Assembly (NCBI GenBank): GCA_024758765.1
Contig: CP101406.1
Coordinates: 3,782,001 to 3,846,000 of the forward strand
Direction: 5' to 3'
DNA: 64,000 nucleotides
Source of the DNA: Mycobacterium sp. SVM_VP21
GTDB lineage: Bacteria; Actinomycetota; Actinomycetes; Mycobacteriales; Mycobacteriaceae
The notes beneath the pieces are model-generated. The model was not told where the DNA came from, did not search any database, and saw only the letters and a list, made by a program, of their open reading frames with translations. Positions 1 to 7,056 of this stretch are shown here, one piece after another; positions within the stretch are counted from its first letter, which is position 1, and every line of letters starts with the position of its first letter. The translations under genes and the position numbers were made by a program.

Positions 1-152
1 GGCGTCCTCTCCGTTGTCGCGCAGCCCATGGCGTGCTCCTGACGGCGGAGCACTTCGGCAAAGTCACGATACTTGGGCGCGGGCGGCCGTAGGGCAAAGC
101 GGCAGCGCTTTGCTGGTTGGGTTGGTCAGTCGGGTGGACGCTGCCGCCGGGC
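1..152. other. window edge, no gene recognised
   Basis: I see no convincing coding sequence here. The fhaA operon of mycobacteria normally continues with fhaB, which would lie beyond the left edge, but this stretch read on the minus strand does not give the hydrophobic FhaB N-terminus. It is probably the fhaA-fhaB spacer. Confidence 0.4.
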
Positions 153-1658
153 CTAGTGGACCCGGACGATGATCTCGGAGTGACCCAGCCGGATGACGTC
201 GCCGTCGGCCAGCTGCCACTCCTGGACCGGGGCGTTGTTCACGGTGGTGCCGTTGGTCGAGTTCAGGTCCGACAGCAGGGCCACCCGGCCGTCCCAGCGG
301 ATCTCGAGGTGACGGCGTGACACCCCGGTGTCGGGCAGCCGGAACTGGGCGTCCTGGCCGCGGCCAACCACGTTGGCCCCTTCGTGCAGCTGGTAGGTCC
401 GGCCGCTGCCGTCGTCGAGCTGCAGGGTGACCGACGCGGGTGCGGAGTAGGCCCGCTGGCCGTAGCCGCCTCCCTGAGCCTCCCCGTAACCGCCCTGAGC
501 CTGCTGGCCGTAGTCGTAGCCGCCCTGGGTGCCTTGACCTTCGCCGTAACCGCCGGGTGCGGGCTGGCCGTAGTCGTAACCGGCGGGAGCCGGAGATGCC
601 TCGCCGTAGCCGTACCCGGGCTGGCCGTAGTCCTGGCGGCCGTACTGGCCACCCTGGTCATACCCACCCTGGTCCGGGTAGGCGGGGCGCTGCTCGTACT
701 GGCCCTCGGGGTAGGCGTAGTCGTCCTGGCGGGCCGCAGGTGCCTCGCCGTAGCCGTAGCCGGGCTGGCCGCCGGCCGGGTAGGCCGGTGCTGCGGGGGG
801 CTGGTGCTGCGGGTAGCCCTGCTCGTAGCCGGCGGGAGCGCCGTAGCCGCTGGGCGGACGCTGCTCGTAGGGCTGGGCCGGCGGGGCGGGAGGGGCATAA
901 CCGCCGCCTGGGCCCGGGTAGCCGCCCTGCTCGGGGTAGCCGCCCTGCTCAGGCCGGCGGGGCGGGGCGTAGCCGCCGCCCTGGCCCTGGTCGGGGTAGC
1001 CGCCGCGTTGCTCCTGCTGGTAGTGCTCGGCGTCGGGGGCGTAGGGGCCACGGGGGTCCTGACCGCCGCGAGCGTCGTCAGCGGGCCGGCCGTAGCGGGG
1101 GTCGTAGTAGTCGTCGCTGGGACGATCCTGCCCGTGGGCGCCGCGGTACGGGTTATCGGTCATCGGTGGCACTCCTGATTCTGCGGTAAACGCATGAACT
1201 GATTGTGGCGGGCGGGATTCATTGACCGTCTGGTGGGGGCTGGCGTCAGGATTGACTCCGCCGCGGGCACGGACCTGGCCGGTGCGCAGGCTCGGCGACT
1301 GCTGGAACCGGACAACCACATCACCATACGTTTGCCACCCCTGTTCGCCGATGTACCCCGCTAGATGACGGGCGAAGGCCTTCGACGTCAGATCCTGGTC
1401 GGCGCCCACTTTGTCGTAGTCGTCTCTACCGAGGGTAATGACGTATTCGTTGGGTGCCAAAAGTTGATTTCCGGCCAGGGAGCGCACCCCTGCGGCGGCT
1501 TCGCGGCGTAACGCAGCCTCGACCTCCTCGGGGAGGACCTCCCCCCCGAAGACCCGGGCCATCGCATCCTCCACAGCGGATTCGAGTTTGCGCTCGATGC
1601 GATGAACCAGCCCGCGCTGGCTGTCCAAGCTGCTACCCGCCTTACTCTCCGCCGTCAT
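153..1658 (-). CDS. fhaA: FhaA, FHA-domain protein of the cell-wall/division kinase operon
   Basis: About 501 residues. The N-terminal DUF3662 domain (roughly residues 10-125) is followed by a long Gly/Tyr/Pro/Gln-rich linker (about 165-400, with repeats of the type GGYPEQGGY). The C-terminal FHA domain (about 420-498) shows the GRGQDAQF, SRRHLE and NSTNGT motifs that bind phosphothreonine. In mycobacteria FhaA recognises phosphorylated MviN/Wag31-type partners downstream of PknA/PknB and affects peptidoglycan synthesis. An upstream in-frame ATG at 1715 would add 19 residues; I chose the ATG at 1658 because homology (remembered Rv0020c) begins just after it. tRNA-Leu lies upstream and divergent, exactly as in M. 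tuberculosis, which anchors the window near the origin-proximal pknAB region. Identification is secure; the start is less so. Confidence 0.95.
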   Translation of the reverse strand: MTAESKAGSSLDSQRGLVHRIERKLESAVEDAMARVFGGEVLPEEVEAALRREAAAGVRSLAGNQLLAPNEYVITLGRDDYDKVGADQDLTSKAFARHLAGYIGEQGWQTYGDVVVRFQQSPSLRTGQVRARGGVNPDASPHQTVNESRPPQSVHAFTAESGVPPMTDNPYRGAHGQDRPSDDYYDPRYGRPADDARGGQDPRGPYAPDAEHYQQEQRGGYPDQGQGGGYAPPRRPEQGGYPEQGGYPGPGGGYAPPAPPAQPYEQRPPSGYGAPAGYEQGYPQHQPPAAPAYPAGGQPGYGYGEAPAARQDDYAYPEGQYEQRPAYPDQGGYDQGGQYGRQDYGQPGYGYGEASPAPAGYDYGQPAPGGYGEGQGTQGGYDYGQQAQGGYGEAQGGGYGQRAYSAPASVTLQLDDGSGRTYQLHEGANVVGRGQDAQFRLPDTGVSRRHLEIRWDGRVALLSDLNSTNGTTVNNAPVQEWQLADGDVIRLGHSEIIVRVH

Positions 1659-1863
1659 TGATGGTGCCGGGGACGCTGCTGCGGCGTGTCGCTCAGCTGC
1701 ATCCGCCCTGGACATGGTATCGACCCGGGGTGCCAGGGCGGCACCCTTCTACGGCGGAGAATCGGATAAGACCAGGTCACGAAGGGATCACGGCGGCTAG
1801 AACGGGGCTCCGCGGTGCTGAGCTGCCGGGCTGGAGCCGATTTTTCAGGGGGCGGGGGACCCG

Positions 1864-1872
1864 TGATACGCT
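1864..1872 (+). promoter_or_regulatory. possible extended -10 of tRNA-Leu promoter
   Basis: TGATACGCT ends 13 bases before the mature tRNA 5' end, a suitable distance for a -10 with a short leader. No clear -35 hexamer is seen 17 bases upstream, so this is tentative. Confidence 0.3.
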
Positions 1873-1885
1873 CCCCCGGTTGCTC

Positions 1886-1968
1886 GGGCGAGTGGCGGAA
1901 TGGCAGACGCGCTGGCTTCAGGTGCCAGTGTCCTTCGGGACGTGGGGGTTCAAGTCCCCCTTCGCCCA
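1886..1968 (+). tRNA. leuT: tRNA-Leu (anticodon CAG)
   Basis: An 83-base class II tRNA. The acceptor stem GGGCGAG pairs with TTCGCCC (one G-T pair), the anticodon arm CTGGC/GCCAG encloses a loop with CAG at 1919-1921, a long variable arm follows, and the T arm is GGGGG-TTCAAGT-CCCCC. The CCA end is not encoded. It decodes CUG, the dominant Leu codon in this GC-rich genome. It occupies the same place beside fhaA as M. tuberculosis leuT. Confidence 0.97.
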
Positions 1969-1996
1969 CAGTGTGCGGTTCTACGAATCGCAGGCA

Positions 1997-2032
1997 CGAA
2001 GGCCACGAACCAAAAATGGTTCGTGGCCTTCG
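1997..2032. terminator. strong perfect hairpin between tRNA-Leu and the convergent gene
   Basis: Left arm 1997-2012 and right arm 2017-2032 are perfectly complementary over 16 bp, with a four-A loop. Neither side has a long T tract, which is common for mycobacterial intrinsic terminators. It lies 28 bases past the tRNA and 16 bases past the stop of the minus-strand gene at 2049, so it probably ends transcription from both sides. Confidence 0.7.
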
Positions 2033-2048
2033 CGCTTTGTCCCTCGGA

Positions 2049-2693
2049 TCACCAGAGCGGATCGCGGCCGTTCCAGGCGATGAGCCGGTCGATGGCGGGG
2101 GCGTCGTCGGGAACGGGGACAGCTTCGGCGAACGGCATGGCCACCTCTTCCAGGCCCATCGCGGCCGAGATCTGCGCGTAGAGCGCCCGGCGATTCTCGG
2201 CCGGCAGGATCCGGTGCGCCGACTGCAACGCGGCGGCGATCACCGTGTCGTCCCAGTCGGGCTGCTGACCGGTCGCCACCGCAAGGTCCCAGGTGTGGAC
2301 CGTGATCTCGGAGAGGTAGGACGCCAGAATCTCGGCGCCGCTGCCTTGGATCCACGGCAGCGCCATGGGTTGGTGGAGGACGGCGTCGTCGCCCCAGGCG
2401 TCGGTGGCGCGTCTGCCGGACTCCTGCCACGCATCGGCCCAGCGATCGTCGGAGACCTGTGGTTCGGCGACGGCGAAGGGGTCCTCGCCGTTGCCGAGCG
2501 CGGAAATGCGGTCAAGAACGGCGACCAGGTGAGCCAGCATGGTCTGCACGTCCATCTCGGTGCAGGGCGTCAGGTGAGCGAACTGGTCAGAGCGGACGCC
2601 GGCGATAACGGCGCTAGCGGTGGCAACGGCGCGGTCGAGAAGGGGCCGGGGGTCGGTGGGAGGGGCTGCGGGAGAACTGGTCGGTTTGGTCAT
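2049..2693 (-). CDS. TIGR03086/MDMPI-type metal-binding protein (DinB-like fold)
   Basis: About 214 residues. The N-terminal half carries the TPCTEMDV and LAHLV signature of the mycothiol-dependent maleylpyruvate isomerase N-domain/DinB superfamily. The mid-C-terminal HTWDLAVATGQ is the second hallmark and supplies a metal-ligand His. Family members are actinobacterial metal-binding enzymes, some using mycothiol for isomerisation or transfer; the substrate here is unknown. An upstream ATG at 2723 (ten more residues) is possible. The gene is divergent from the WYL regulator at 2757 with only about 60 bp between starts, so the regulator likely controls it. Confidence 0.8.
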   Translation of the reverse strand: MTKPTSSPAAPPTDPRPLLDRAVATASAVIAGVRSDQFAHLTPCTEMDVQTMLAHLVAVLDRISALGNGEDPFAVAEPQVSDDRWADAWQESGRRATDAWGDDAVLHQPMALPWIQGSGAEILASYLSEITVHTWDLAVATGQQPDWDDTVIAAALQSAHRILPAENRRALYAQISAAMGLEEVAMPFAEAVPVPDDAPAIDRLIAWNGRDPLW

Positions 2694-2756
2694 GGCGCCA
2701 TTGTTGCGGCCATAACCGGACATCTTGTGGCCAGTTTTATGTGCGAGTCTGCTGGG

Positions 2757-3704
2757 GTGCGAGCTGATCGGCTGCTAGCCACCCTGCTGCTGCTGCAACA
2801 ACGCAAGCAGGTCACCGCGCTGGAGGTCGCCCGGGAACTGGAGGTGTCCGAGCGCACCGCCCGCCGCGACCTCGAAGCGCTCAGCGTCGCCGGGGTCCCG
2901 GTGTACTCCATGCAGGGCCGAGGTGGCGGGTGGCGCCTGCTGGGCGGCGCTCGTACCGACCTCTCGGGTTTAACCGCGAGCGAGGCTCGCGCCCTCTTTC
3001 TGGTCGCTGGACCCGCGTCGGCGGCAACCCCGGAAGTCAAGGCCGCTCTGCGCAAGCTCGTCCGCGCGCTGCCCGAGCCCTTCCGGGAGCAGGCCGAGGC
3101 CGCCGCGACATCAGTGGTGGTGGATCCACGGCACTGGGGGGCCAGTCAGGTGGTGCCGCGGCCACCGCAGTTTCTCGACGACCTACAAGAGGCAGTGATC
3201 CGCGGCGTCCAGATACGGCTCGGCTACGTCGACCGCCAAGGCGCCGAGACCGAGCGGACTGTCCACCCCCTGGGCATCGTCGCCAAGGGCCCGACCTGGT
3301 ACCTGGTTGCCCATACGGAGGCCGGTCGACGGACCTTCCGGATCGACCGGGTCTCGTCGGTCGAGTTCACCGACGACCCCGTGCAGCGGCCGCAGGGATT
3401 CGACCTTGCGCAGAGCTGGCGCGAGATCGCCGACGAGGTCGACCGCAAACGCACCCCGATCGAAATCCAGGCCCTGTGCGTTCCCGACGGGCTCGGCCTG
3501 CTCCGGATGATGCTCGGGGGCCGCCTTGAGGTGGGCGGCTCCACGCCCGATGGCCGGATCGAGGTGGTGATCCGCGGCCACAGTGAATACGCCCTCGCCG
3601 GCCAGCTCGCGGGGCTGGTCGAATGGCTCGACGTGACCGGTCCGCAGGGCGTACGTGACCAGCTGGCCGCCATCGGTACCGCGCTGGCGGCGCGGTACCG
3701 ATGA
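2757..3704 (+). CDS. WYL-domain transcriptional regulator (DeoR/YafY type)
   Basis: About 315 residues from the GTG at 2757; an in-frame ATG at 2739 would add six. The N-terminus is a winged helix (RADRLLATLLLLQ, then VTALEVARELEVSERTARRDL). The WYL domain follows, with WYLVAHTEAGRRTFRIDRV as core and a C-terminal WCX-like extension. Such proteins sense small ligands or nucleic acids and repress or activate neighbouring genes. It is divergent from the DinB-like gene and convergent with the tautomerase. The reading frame stays open upstream to 1815, but that extension runs antisense through the DinB gene and is not coding. Confidence 0.85.
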   Translation: MRADRLLATLLLLQQRKQVTALEVARELEVSERTARRDLEALSVAGVPVYSMQGRGGGWRLLGGARTDLSGLTASEARALFLVAGPASAATPEVKAALRKLVRALPEPFREQAEAAATSVVVDPRHWGASQVVPRPPQFLDDLQEAVIRGVQIRLGYVDRQGAETERTVHPLGIVAKGPTWYLVAHTEAGRRTFRIDRVSSVEFTDDPVQRPQGFDLAQSWREIADEVDRKRTPIEIQALCVPDGLGLLRMMLGGRLEVGGSTPDGRIEVVIRGHSEYALAGQLAGLVEWLDVTGPQGVRDQLAAIGTALAARYR

Positions 3705-3713
3705 GCGCCCGCC

Positions 3714-4139
3714 TCAGTACACCGTCGCCACGTTCTCCTTGGCCCAGCGCTTCTCGGCGTCCGATCCGCCCGGCGGCGGAACGAGCCCGTTGATCATCCA
3801 CAGTTCCTCGCTGGTCTCGTCGACGTGGAATTCCGAGTGCACGCCCGGGTGCCGCTCGAGCGTGGGAGTAAGGATCTGGTTGATCCATTCGGTGATTCGC
3901 CGGCGGCTTTCGGGGTCAACGGCGTGCCGGGCGATGTGGTCGATGACGACGCGAATGCCGACCTGAGTCGGCTCGCCACCGACATAGAAGTCCTCCGGTG
4001 CGATCTCGTGGAAGACGGTGACCACATAGAAGCGCGGCAGGCCCGCACTCTCGTAGCGGTCGGTGATGCGGGACGCCAGCGCGCGCTTCTCCTCGGTGTC
4101 GAAGATCCCGGGAGTGTGGTGAATTGTCCACAGTGGCAT
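3714..4139 (-). CDS. tautomerase-family protein (cis-CaaD-like)
   Basis: 141 residues. It begins Met-Pro, so Pro-1 after Met removal would be the catalytic base of the tautomerase superfamily. The length (double the 4-oxalocrotonate tautomerase unit) and features such as YVVTVFHEI and YVGGE fit the cis-3-chloroacrylic acid dehalogenase-like group. The natural substrate is not predictable. It starts 35 bases after the stop of the SDR gene at 4175-4876 and is probably cotranscribed with it, under the HxlR regulator upstream. Confidence 0.75.
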   Translation of the reverse strand: MPLWTIHHTPGIFDTEEKRALASRITDRYESAGLPRFYVVTVFHEIAPEDFYVGGEPTQVGIRVVIDHIARHAVDPESRRRITEWINQILTPTLERHPGVHSEFHVDETSEELWMINGLVPPPGGSDAEKRWAKENVATVY

Positions 4140-4174
4140 GACGGTTCAGTACTCCTTGGTTGGTTCGGGCGTGC

Positions 4175-4876
4175 TCAGTGCGACAGAGCGAACGACAGGT
4201 TCTCGACCGGACCGGACAGCGCGGCCTTGACGCCGACAGACACGTCGTCGGCCAGCACCTCAACGGCACCGGATTCCACGCCGTCGACGATCCGCCGCGC
4301 CACTTCGGCCGGCGTCACCTTGGGTCCGGACATGTCGGAGACCATGTCGGTGTCGATCAAGCCGGCGTGCACGCCGACCACCTGTGTCTGCTGCGCCGCC
4401 AGTTCGATGCGCAGCGAGTTGGTCACCGACCAGGCGGCGGCCTTGGAAGCGCCGTAGGCGCCGGAGCCGGCCATCCAGGACAGCACCGAGTGCATGTTCA
4501 CCAGCGCCCCTCCCCCGTTGGCCGCCAGGATCGGCGCGAACGCGCGCGCCAGGCGCAGCGGCCCGAAGACGTTGACGTCAAAGGTTTCGGTGATCCGCTC
4601 GAAGGAGCCGCTCAGCAGTGGGTCCGGCAGCAGCACGCCCGCATTGTTGAACACCAGCTCGGCATCGCCGGCCGCCTCGGCCAGGGCCGCGACCGACTCG
4701 GGGGACCCGACCTCTAGTGCCAGTGGCACCACCTGCGGCCGCTCATCGGTGAATGCGGTGCGTGCGGTCGAGTAGACCTTGTGGGCTCCGCGCGCCAAGA
4801 GTTCGTCGACCAGGGCTGCGCCCAGTCCGCGGCGTCCGCCGGTGACCACCGCGACCTTTCCCTGTACTGCAACCAT
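4175..4876 (-). CDS. short-chain dehydrogenase/reductase
   Basis: 233 residues, a classical SDR. The cofactor loop GGRRGLG is near residue 13, NNAG near 77, the catalytic Ser in the MHSVLSW segment, and YGASK supplies Tyr and Lys. It is an NAD(P)-dependent oxidoreductase acting on a hydroxyl or carbonyl; the substrate is unknown. It is the first gene of a two-gene operon with the tautomerase and is divergent from the HxlR regulator. Palindromes in the 95-bp spacer suggest direct control. Confidence 0.85.
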   Translation of the reverse strand: MVAVQGKVAVVTGGRRGLGAALVDELLARGAHKVYSTARTAFTDERPQVVPLALEVGSPESVAALAEAAGDAELVFNNAGVLLPDPLLSGSFERITETFDVNVFGPLRLARAFAPILAANGGGALVNMHSVLSWMAGSGAYGASKAAAWSVTNSLRIELAAQQTQVVGVHAGLIDTDMVSDMSGPKVTPAEVARRIVDGVESGAVEVLADDVSVGVKAALSGPVENLSFALSH

Positions 4877-4896
4877 TTCCGGATCCTCTCTTGCTG

Positions 4897-4954
4897 ACTA
4901 ACGACTTCGTTAGTAAGAGCAAAGCACGCCACGCTGGATAACGCAAGTGTTAGT
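4897..4954. promoter_or_regulatory. twin operator sites in the HxlR-SDR divergent promoter
   Basis: Site 1 (4897-4914) is a perfect palindrome, ACTAACGA-CT-TCGTTAGT. Site 2 (4938-4954) is a degenerate copy on the other strand, ACTAAC..GCGTTAT. Both lie between the two start codons. They are the natural candidates for binding by the HxlR protein encoded at 4972. Confidence 0.6.
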
Positions 4955-4971
4955 CACGTAAGCTGGACCAC

Positions 4972-5457
4972 ATGGAGTTCGAACCCCGGTTGCGCGACCG
5001 ATCGCGCTGGTCCACCGGCGATGCGTGTTCGGTGGCCCGGCTGCTCGATGTGCTGAGCACCAAGACCGCGTTCCTGGTGGTGCGGGAATGCTTCTACGGC
5101 ACCAGTCGATTCGAGGACTTCATGTCGCGCATCGGCGCCTCAGCGCCGGCGGTGTCGCGCGCACTCAAGCAGCTCGAGGCCGCCGGAATCATCAGGCGGG
5201 TCCCCTACCAGGAGGCCGGGCAGCGGGCCCGAGACGAGTATCGGCTGACACCCGCAGGCGAGGATCTCTTGCCCGTGATGCTGGCTTTGACCCAGTGGGG
5301 CGACAAGTACCTGCAAGACGGAACGCCGCCACTGAGCTTCGTCGATGCGACCACCCAGCGGCGGGTGGGCGTTCGCGTTACCGACGATCTGGGGGGTCCG
5401 ATCACAGACGCCGACGACATCGAGATCCGCTGGAACGCACCGCGTCGATCACGCTGA
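4972..5457 (+). CDS. HxlR-family winged-helix regulator
   Basis: 161 residues. The HxlR domain spans residues 20-110 (WSTGDACSVARLLDVLSTKTAFLVVRECFYG, quoted here only as the region, then RFEDF..RIGASAPAVSRALKQLEAAGII and a wing with YRLTPAGEDL). HxlR proteins are dimeric regulators that often respond to electrophiles or small molecules. The gene is divergent from the SDR-tautomerase operon and likely autoregulates through the twin palindromes upstream. It ends five bases before the convergent LLM oxidoreductase. Confidence 0.85.
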   Translation: MEFEPRLRDRSRWSTGDACSVARLLDVLSTKTAFLVVRECFYGTSRFEDFMSRIGASAPAVSRALKQLEAAGIIRRVPYQEAGQRARDEYRLTPAGEDLLPVMLALTQWGDKYLQDGTPPLSFVDATTQRRVGVRVTDDLGGPITDADDIEIRWNAPRRSR

Positions 5458-5462
5458 GGCGC

Positions 5463-6305
5463 TTAGCAACCCGCCTTGATCACGGTCTCGGCGAACTCGG
5501 CAATGGACTCTGGTGGCGCGAAATCAGCGAACCAGACGTAGAACCGTTGTGCCCCCTGGCTTTCAAGGAAACGGAAGTGTTCGACCAGCGCGGCGCAATC
5601 ACCGCACACCAGGCCCGATCCCAGCCGACCGAATCGCCGCTGGGCGGTCTCCGCTACCGCGGCCACGTCCTGATCGTGTCGGGCGAAACCCACCATCTGC
5701 TGCACCGAGGCGCGCGCCGACCCGATCGACGGCAGCAACTCCGGCAACTTGTGCACGTGCGTCGCCGGCAGATTCCACCAGTCGGCGTACCGACGGGTCA
5801 GCTCGAGCATGCGGGGGCCGACCCCGCCCAGTACCAGCGGGATCGGCGCGGTCGGCACGGGAAACTGGGCCCGCTCCCCCTCGCTGCTCCAGTACTCACT
5901 CAACAGCGCCAGCGTCTCCCCCAGCGCGTCGACGCGCTGCCGCGGGCCGGCGGTGCTGATCCCGTACTTGACCAGCTCGTCGGGCATCGAGCCGGAACCC
6001 AGGCCCAGCTCGAAGCGTCCGCCGCTGGCCGCGGCCAAGGTGGTCGCCTGCTTGGCCAGCACCGCCGGGTGCCGGAACCCGGCGCACAACACCACGTGGC
6101 CGACCTTGATCCGTTCGGTATGCGCGGCGACCCAGGTGGCCACGGTCATCGCCTCCCACAGCGGCGACGCGGGATCCATCGGGGTGTCCAGGTGGTCGAG
6201 GAAAGCCACGCCGTCGAAACCGGATGCCTCGGCCACCCGTGCGCGTGTCACCAGGTCGTCGAGGTCGATCCTGGTCTGCGGGAGGTACAAGAACCACTCG
6301 GTCAT
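5463..6305 (-). CDS. LLM-class (F420-dependent type) oxidoreductase
   Basis: 280 residues from the ATG at 6305, a luciferase-like TIM barrel. The start MTEWFLYLPQTR, the FDGVAFLDHLDTP segment, the RIKVGHVVLCAGFRHPAVLAKQ region and RFELGLGSGS are typical of actinobacterial F420-dependent hydride-transfer enzymes. The ATG overlaps the TetR stop by four bases (ATGA), so the two are translationally coupled. A longer open frame to 6578 lies antisense-frame within the TetR gene and is rejected. The enzyme may belong to the same degradation pathway as the divergent monooxygenase operon. Confidence 0.85.
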   Translation of the reverse strand: MTEWFLYLPQTRIDLDDLVTRARVAEASGFDGVAFLDHLDTPMDPASPLWEAMTVATWVAAHTERIKVGHVVLCAGFRHPAVLAKQATTLAAASGGRFELGLGSGSMPDELVKYGISTAGPRQRVDALGETLALLSEYWSSEGERAQFPVPTAPIPLVLGGVGPRMLELTRRYADWWNLPATHVHKLPELLPSIGSARASVQQMVGFARHDQDVAAVAETAQRRFGRLGSGLVCGDCAALVEHFRFLESQGAQRFYVWFADFAPPESIAEFAETVIKAGC

Positions 6306-6937
6306 CGCTTGCCCTTCGGTGTCGCGGTCGTGGGCGCCTGCCGCAGTCCCGGCAACACGTAGCGGCGCAGATGTCCTCGCACGGCCGCCGGGTCGTCGGG
6401 GTCCATGTGGTTTCCCGGCACGCTGCCCAGGCTGATCATCACCCGCGCGACCCATTCGCTCGCCTCGGGAATGTCGGTGTCGGGGTGGATGTCTCCGCCG
6501 TCGACGGCGGCCTGCACGAAGGGCTGCCAGAACGCTGCGAGGTCGGGCACCAGGCCGCGAACGCCGGCCCCGGCGCACGCGGTGAACTCATCCGGTTCGG
6601 CGGTGCGCAGTCGCATCAGTAGTGTGCCGGGATCGTCGTAGGCGCGGCGGCCGATCTGGACGCCGGCCACCAGCTGGTCCTCGAAGTCGGTGAGCGTCGA
6701 CAGCTCGGCGCGGGTCTGCGCCCAGCTGGTCTCGATCAGCCGAATGATCGCCGCGCCGACCAGCGTCGGCTTGTCCGGGAAATTCCGGTACAGCCAGGCC
6801 CGGGAAACCCCCGCCGCCTGAGCGACGTCGATCATCGTCGTCGCTCGAATCCCCTTGTCGGCCAGTAGCTTCTCAGTCGCATCGAGAAGCCGGTCGGTGG
6901 TCGACGGGGATGCGGGCGACCCTGACGCTGCGTTCAC
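6302..6937 (-). CDS. TetR-family regulator of the flavin-monooxygenase operon
   Basis: About 211 residues. The GTG at 6937 is preferred over the ATG at 6979 because AGGAGGTG sits a few bases upstream. The HTH is near residues 20-65 (TTDRLLDATEKLLADKG, then AAGVSRAWLYRNFPDKP). The C-terminal ligand domain is generic. It is divergent from the monooxygenase gene, with two near-identical 26-bp inverted repeats in the spacer, and coupled to the LLM oxidoreductase downstream. Likely a substrate-inducible repressor of both directions. Confidence 0.85.
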   Translation of the reverse strand: MNAASGSPASPSTTDRLLDATEKLLADKGIRATTMIDVAQAAGVSRAWLYRNFPDKPTLVGAAIIRLIETSWAQTRAELSTLTDFEDQLVAGVQIGRRAYDDPGTLLMRLRTAEPDEFTACAGAGVRGLVPDLAAFWQPFVQAAVDGGDIHPDTDIPEASEWVARVMISLGSVPGNHMDPDDPAAVRGHLRRYVLPGLRQAPTTATPKGKR

Positions 6938-6969
6938 GACCACCTCCTGGCTGGTAAGCCTAGCAAGGG

Positions 6970-7035
6970 GTAGACACATTCGCAGATGTGTGTACTATTG
7001 CCACGCGCCGTAGACACTTCTGCAAACATGTCTAC
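6970..7035. promoter_or_regulatory. paired TetR operator sites
   Basis: Two 26-bp inverted repeats, 6970-6995 and 7010-7035, share outer half-sites GTAGACAC and TGTSTAC and a central GCA, with centres exactly 40 bp apart. They lie between the TetR GTG and the monooxygenase ATG. Position and symmetry fit a TetR binding two dimers. Confidence 0.7.
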
Positions 7036-7056
7036 CCCGGATCTCGGAGGTTCCCC

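Noticed and set aside
263..1189. Long frames overlapping fhaA on both strands
   Set aside because: They are shadows of the GC-rich repetitive linker; composition is Arg/Pro/Ala noise, while fhaA has clear domains.
1815..2738. Upstream extension of the WYL regulator frame
   Set aside because: It runs through tRNA-Leu, the hairpin and antisense to the DinB-like gene; the HTH starts after 2757.
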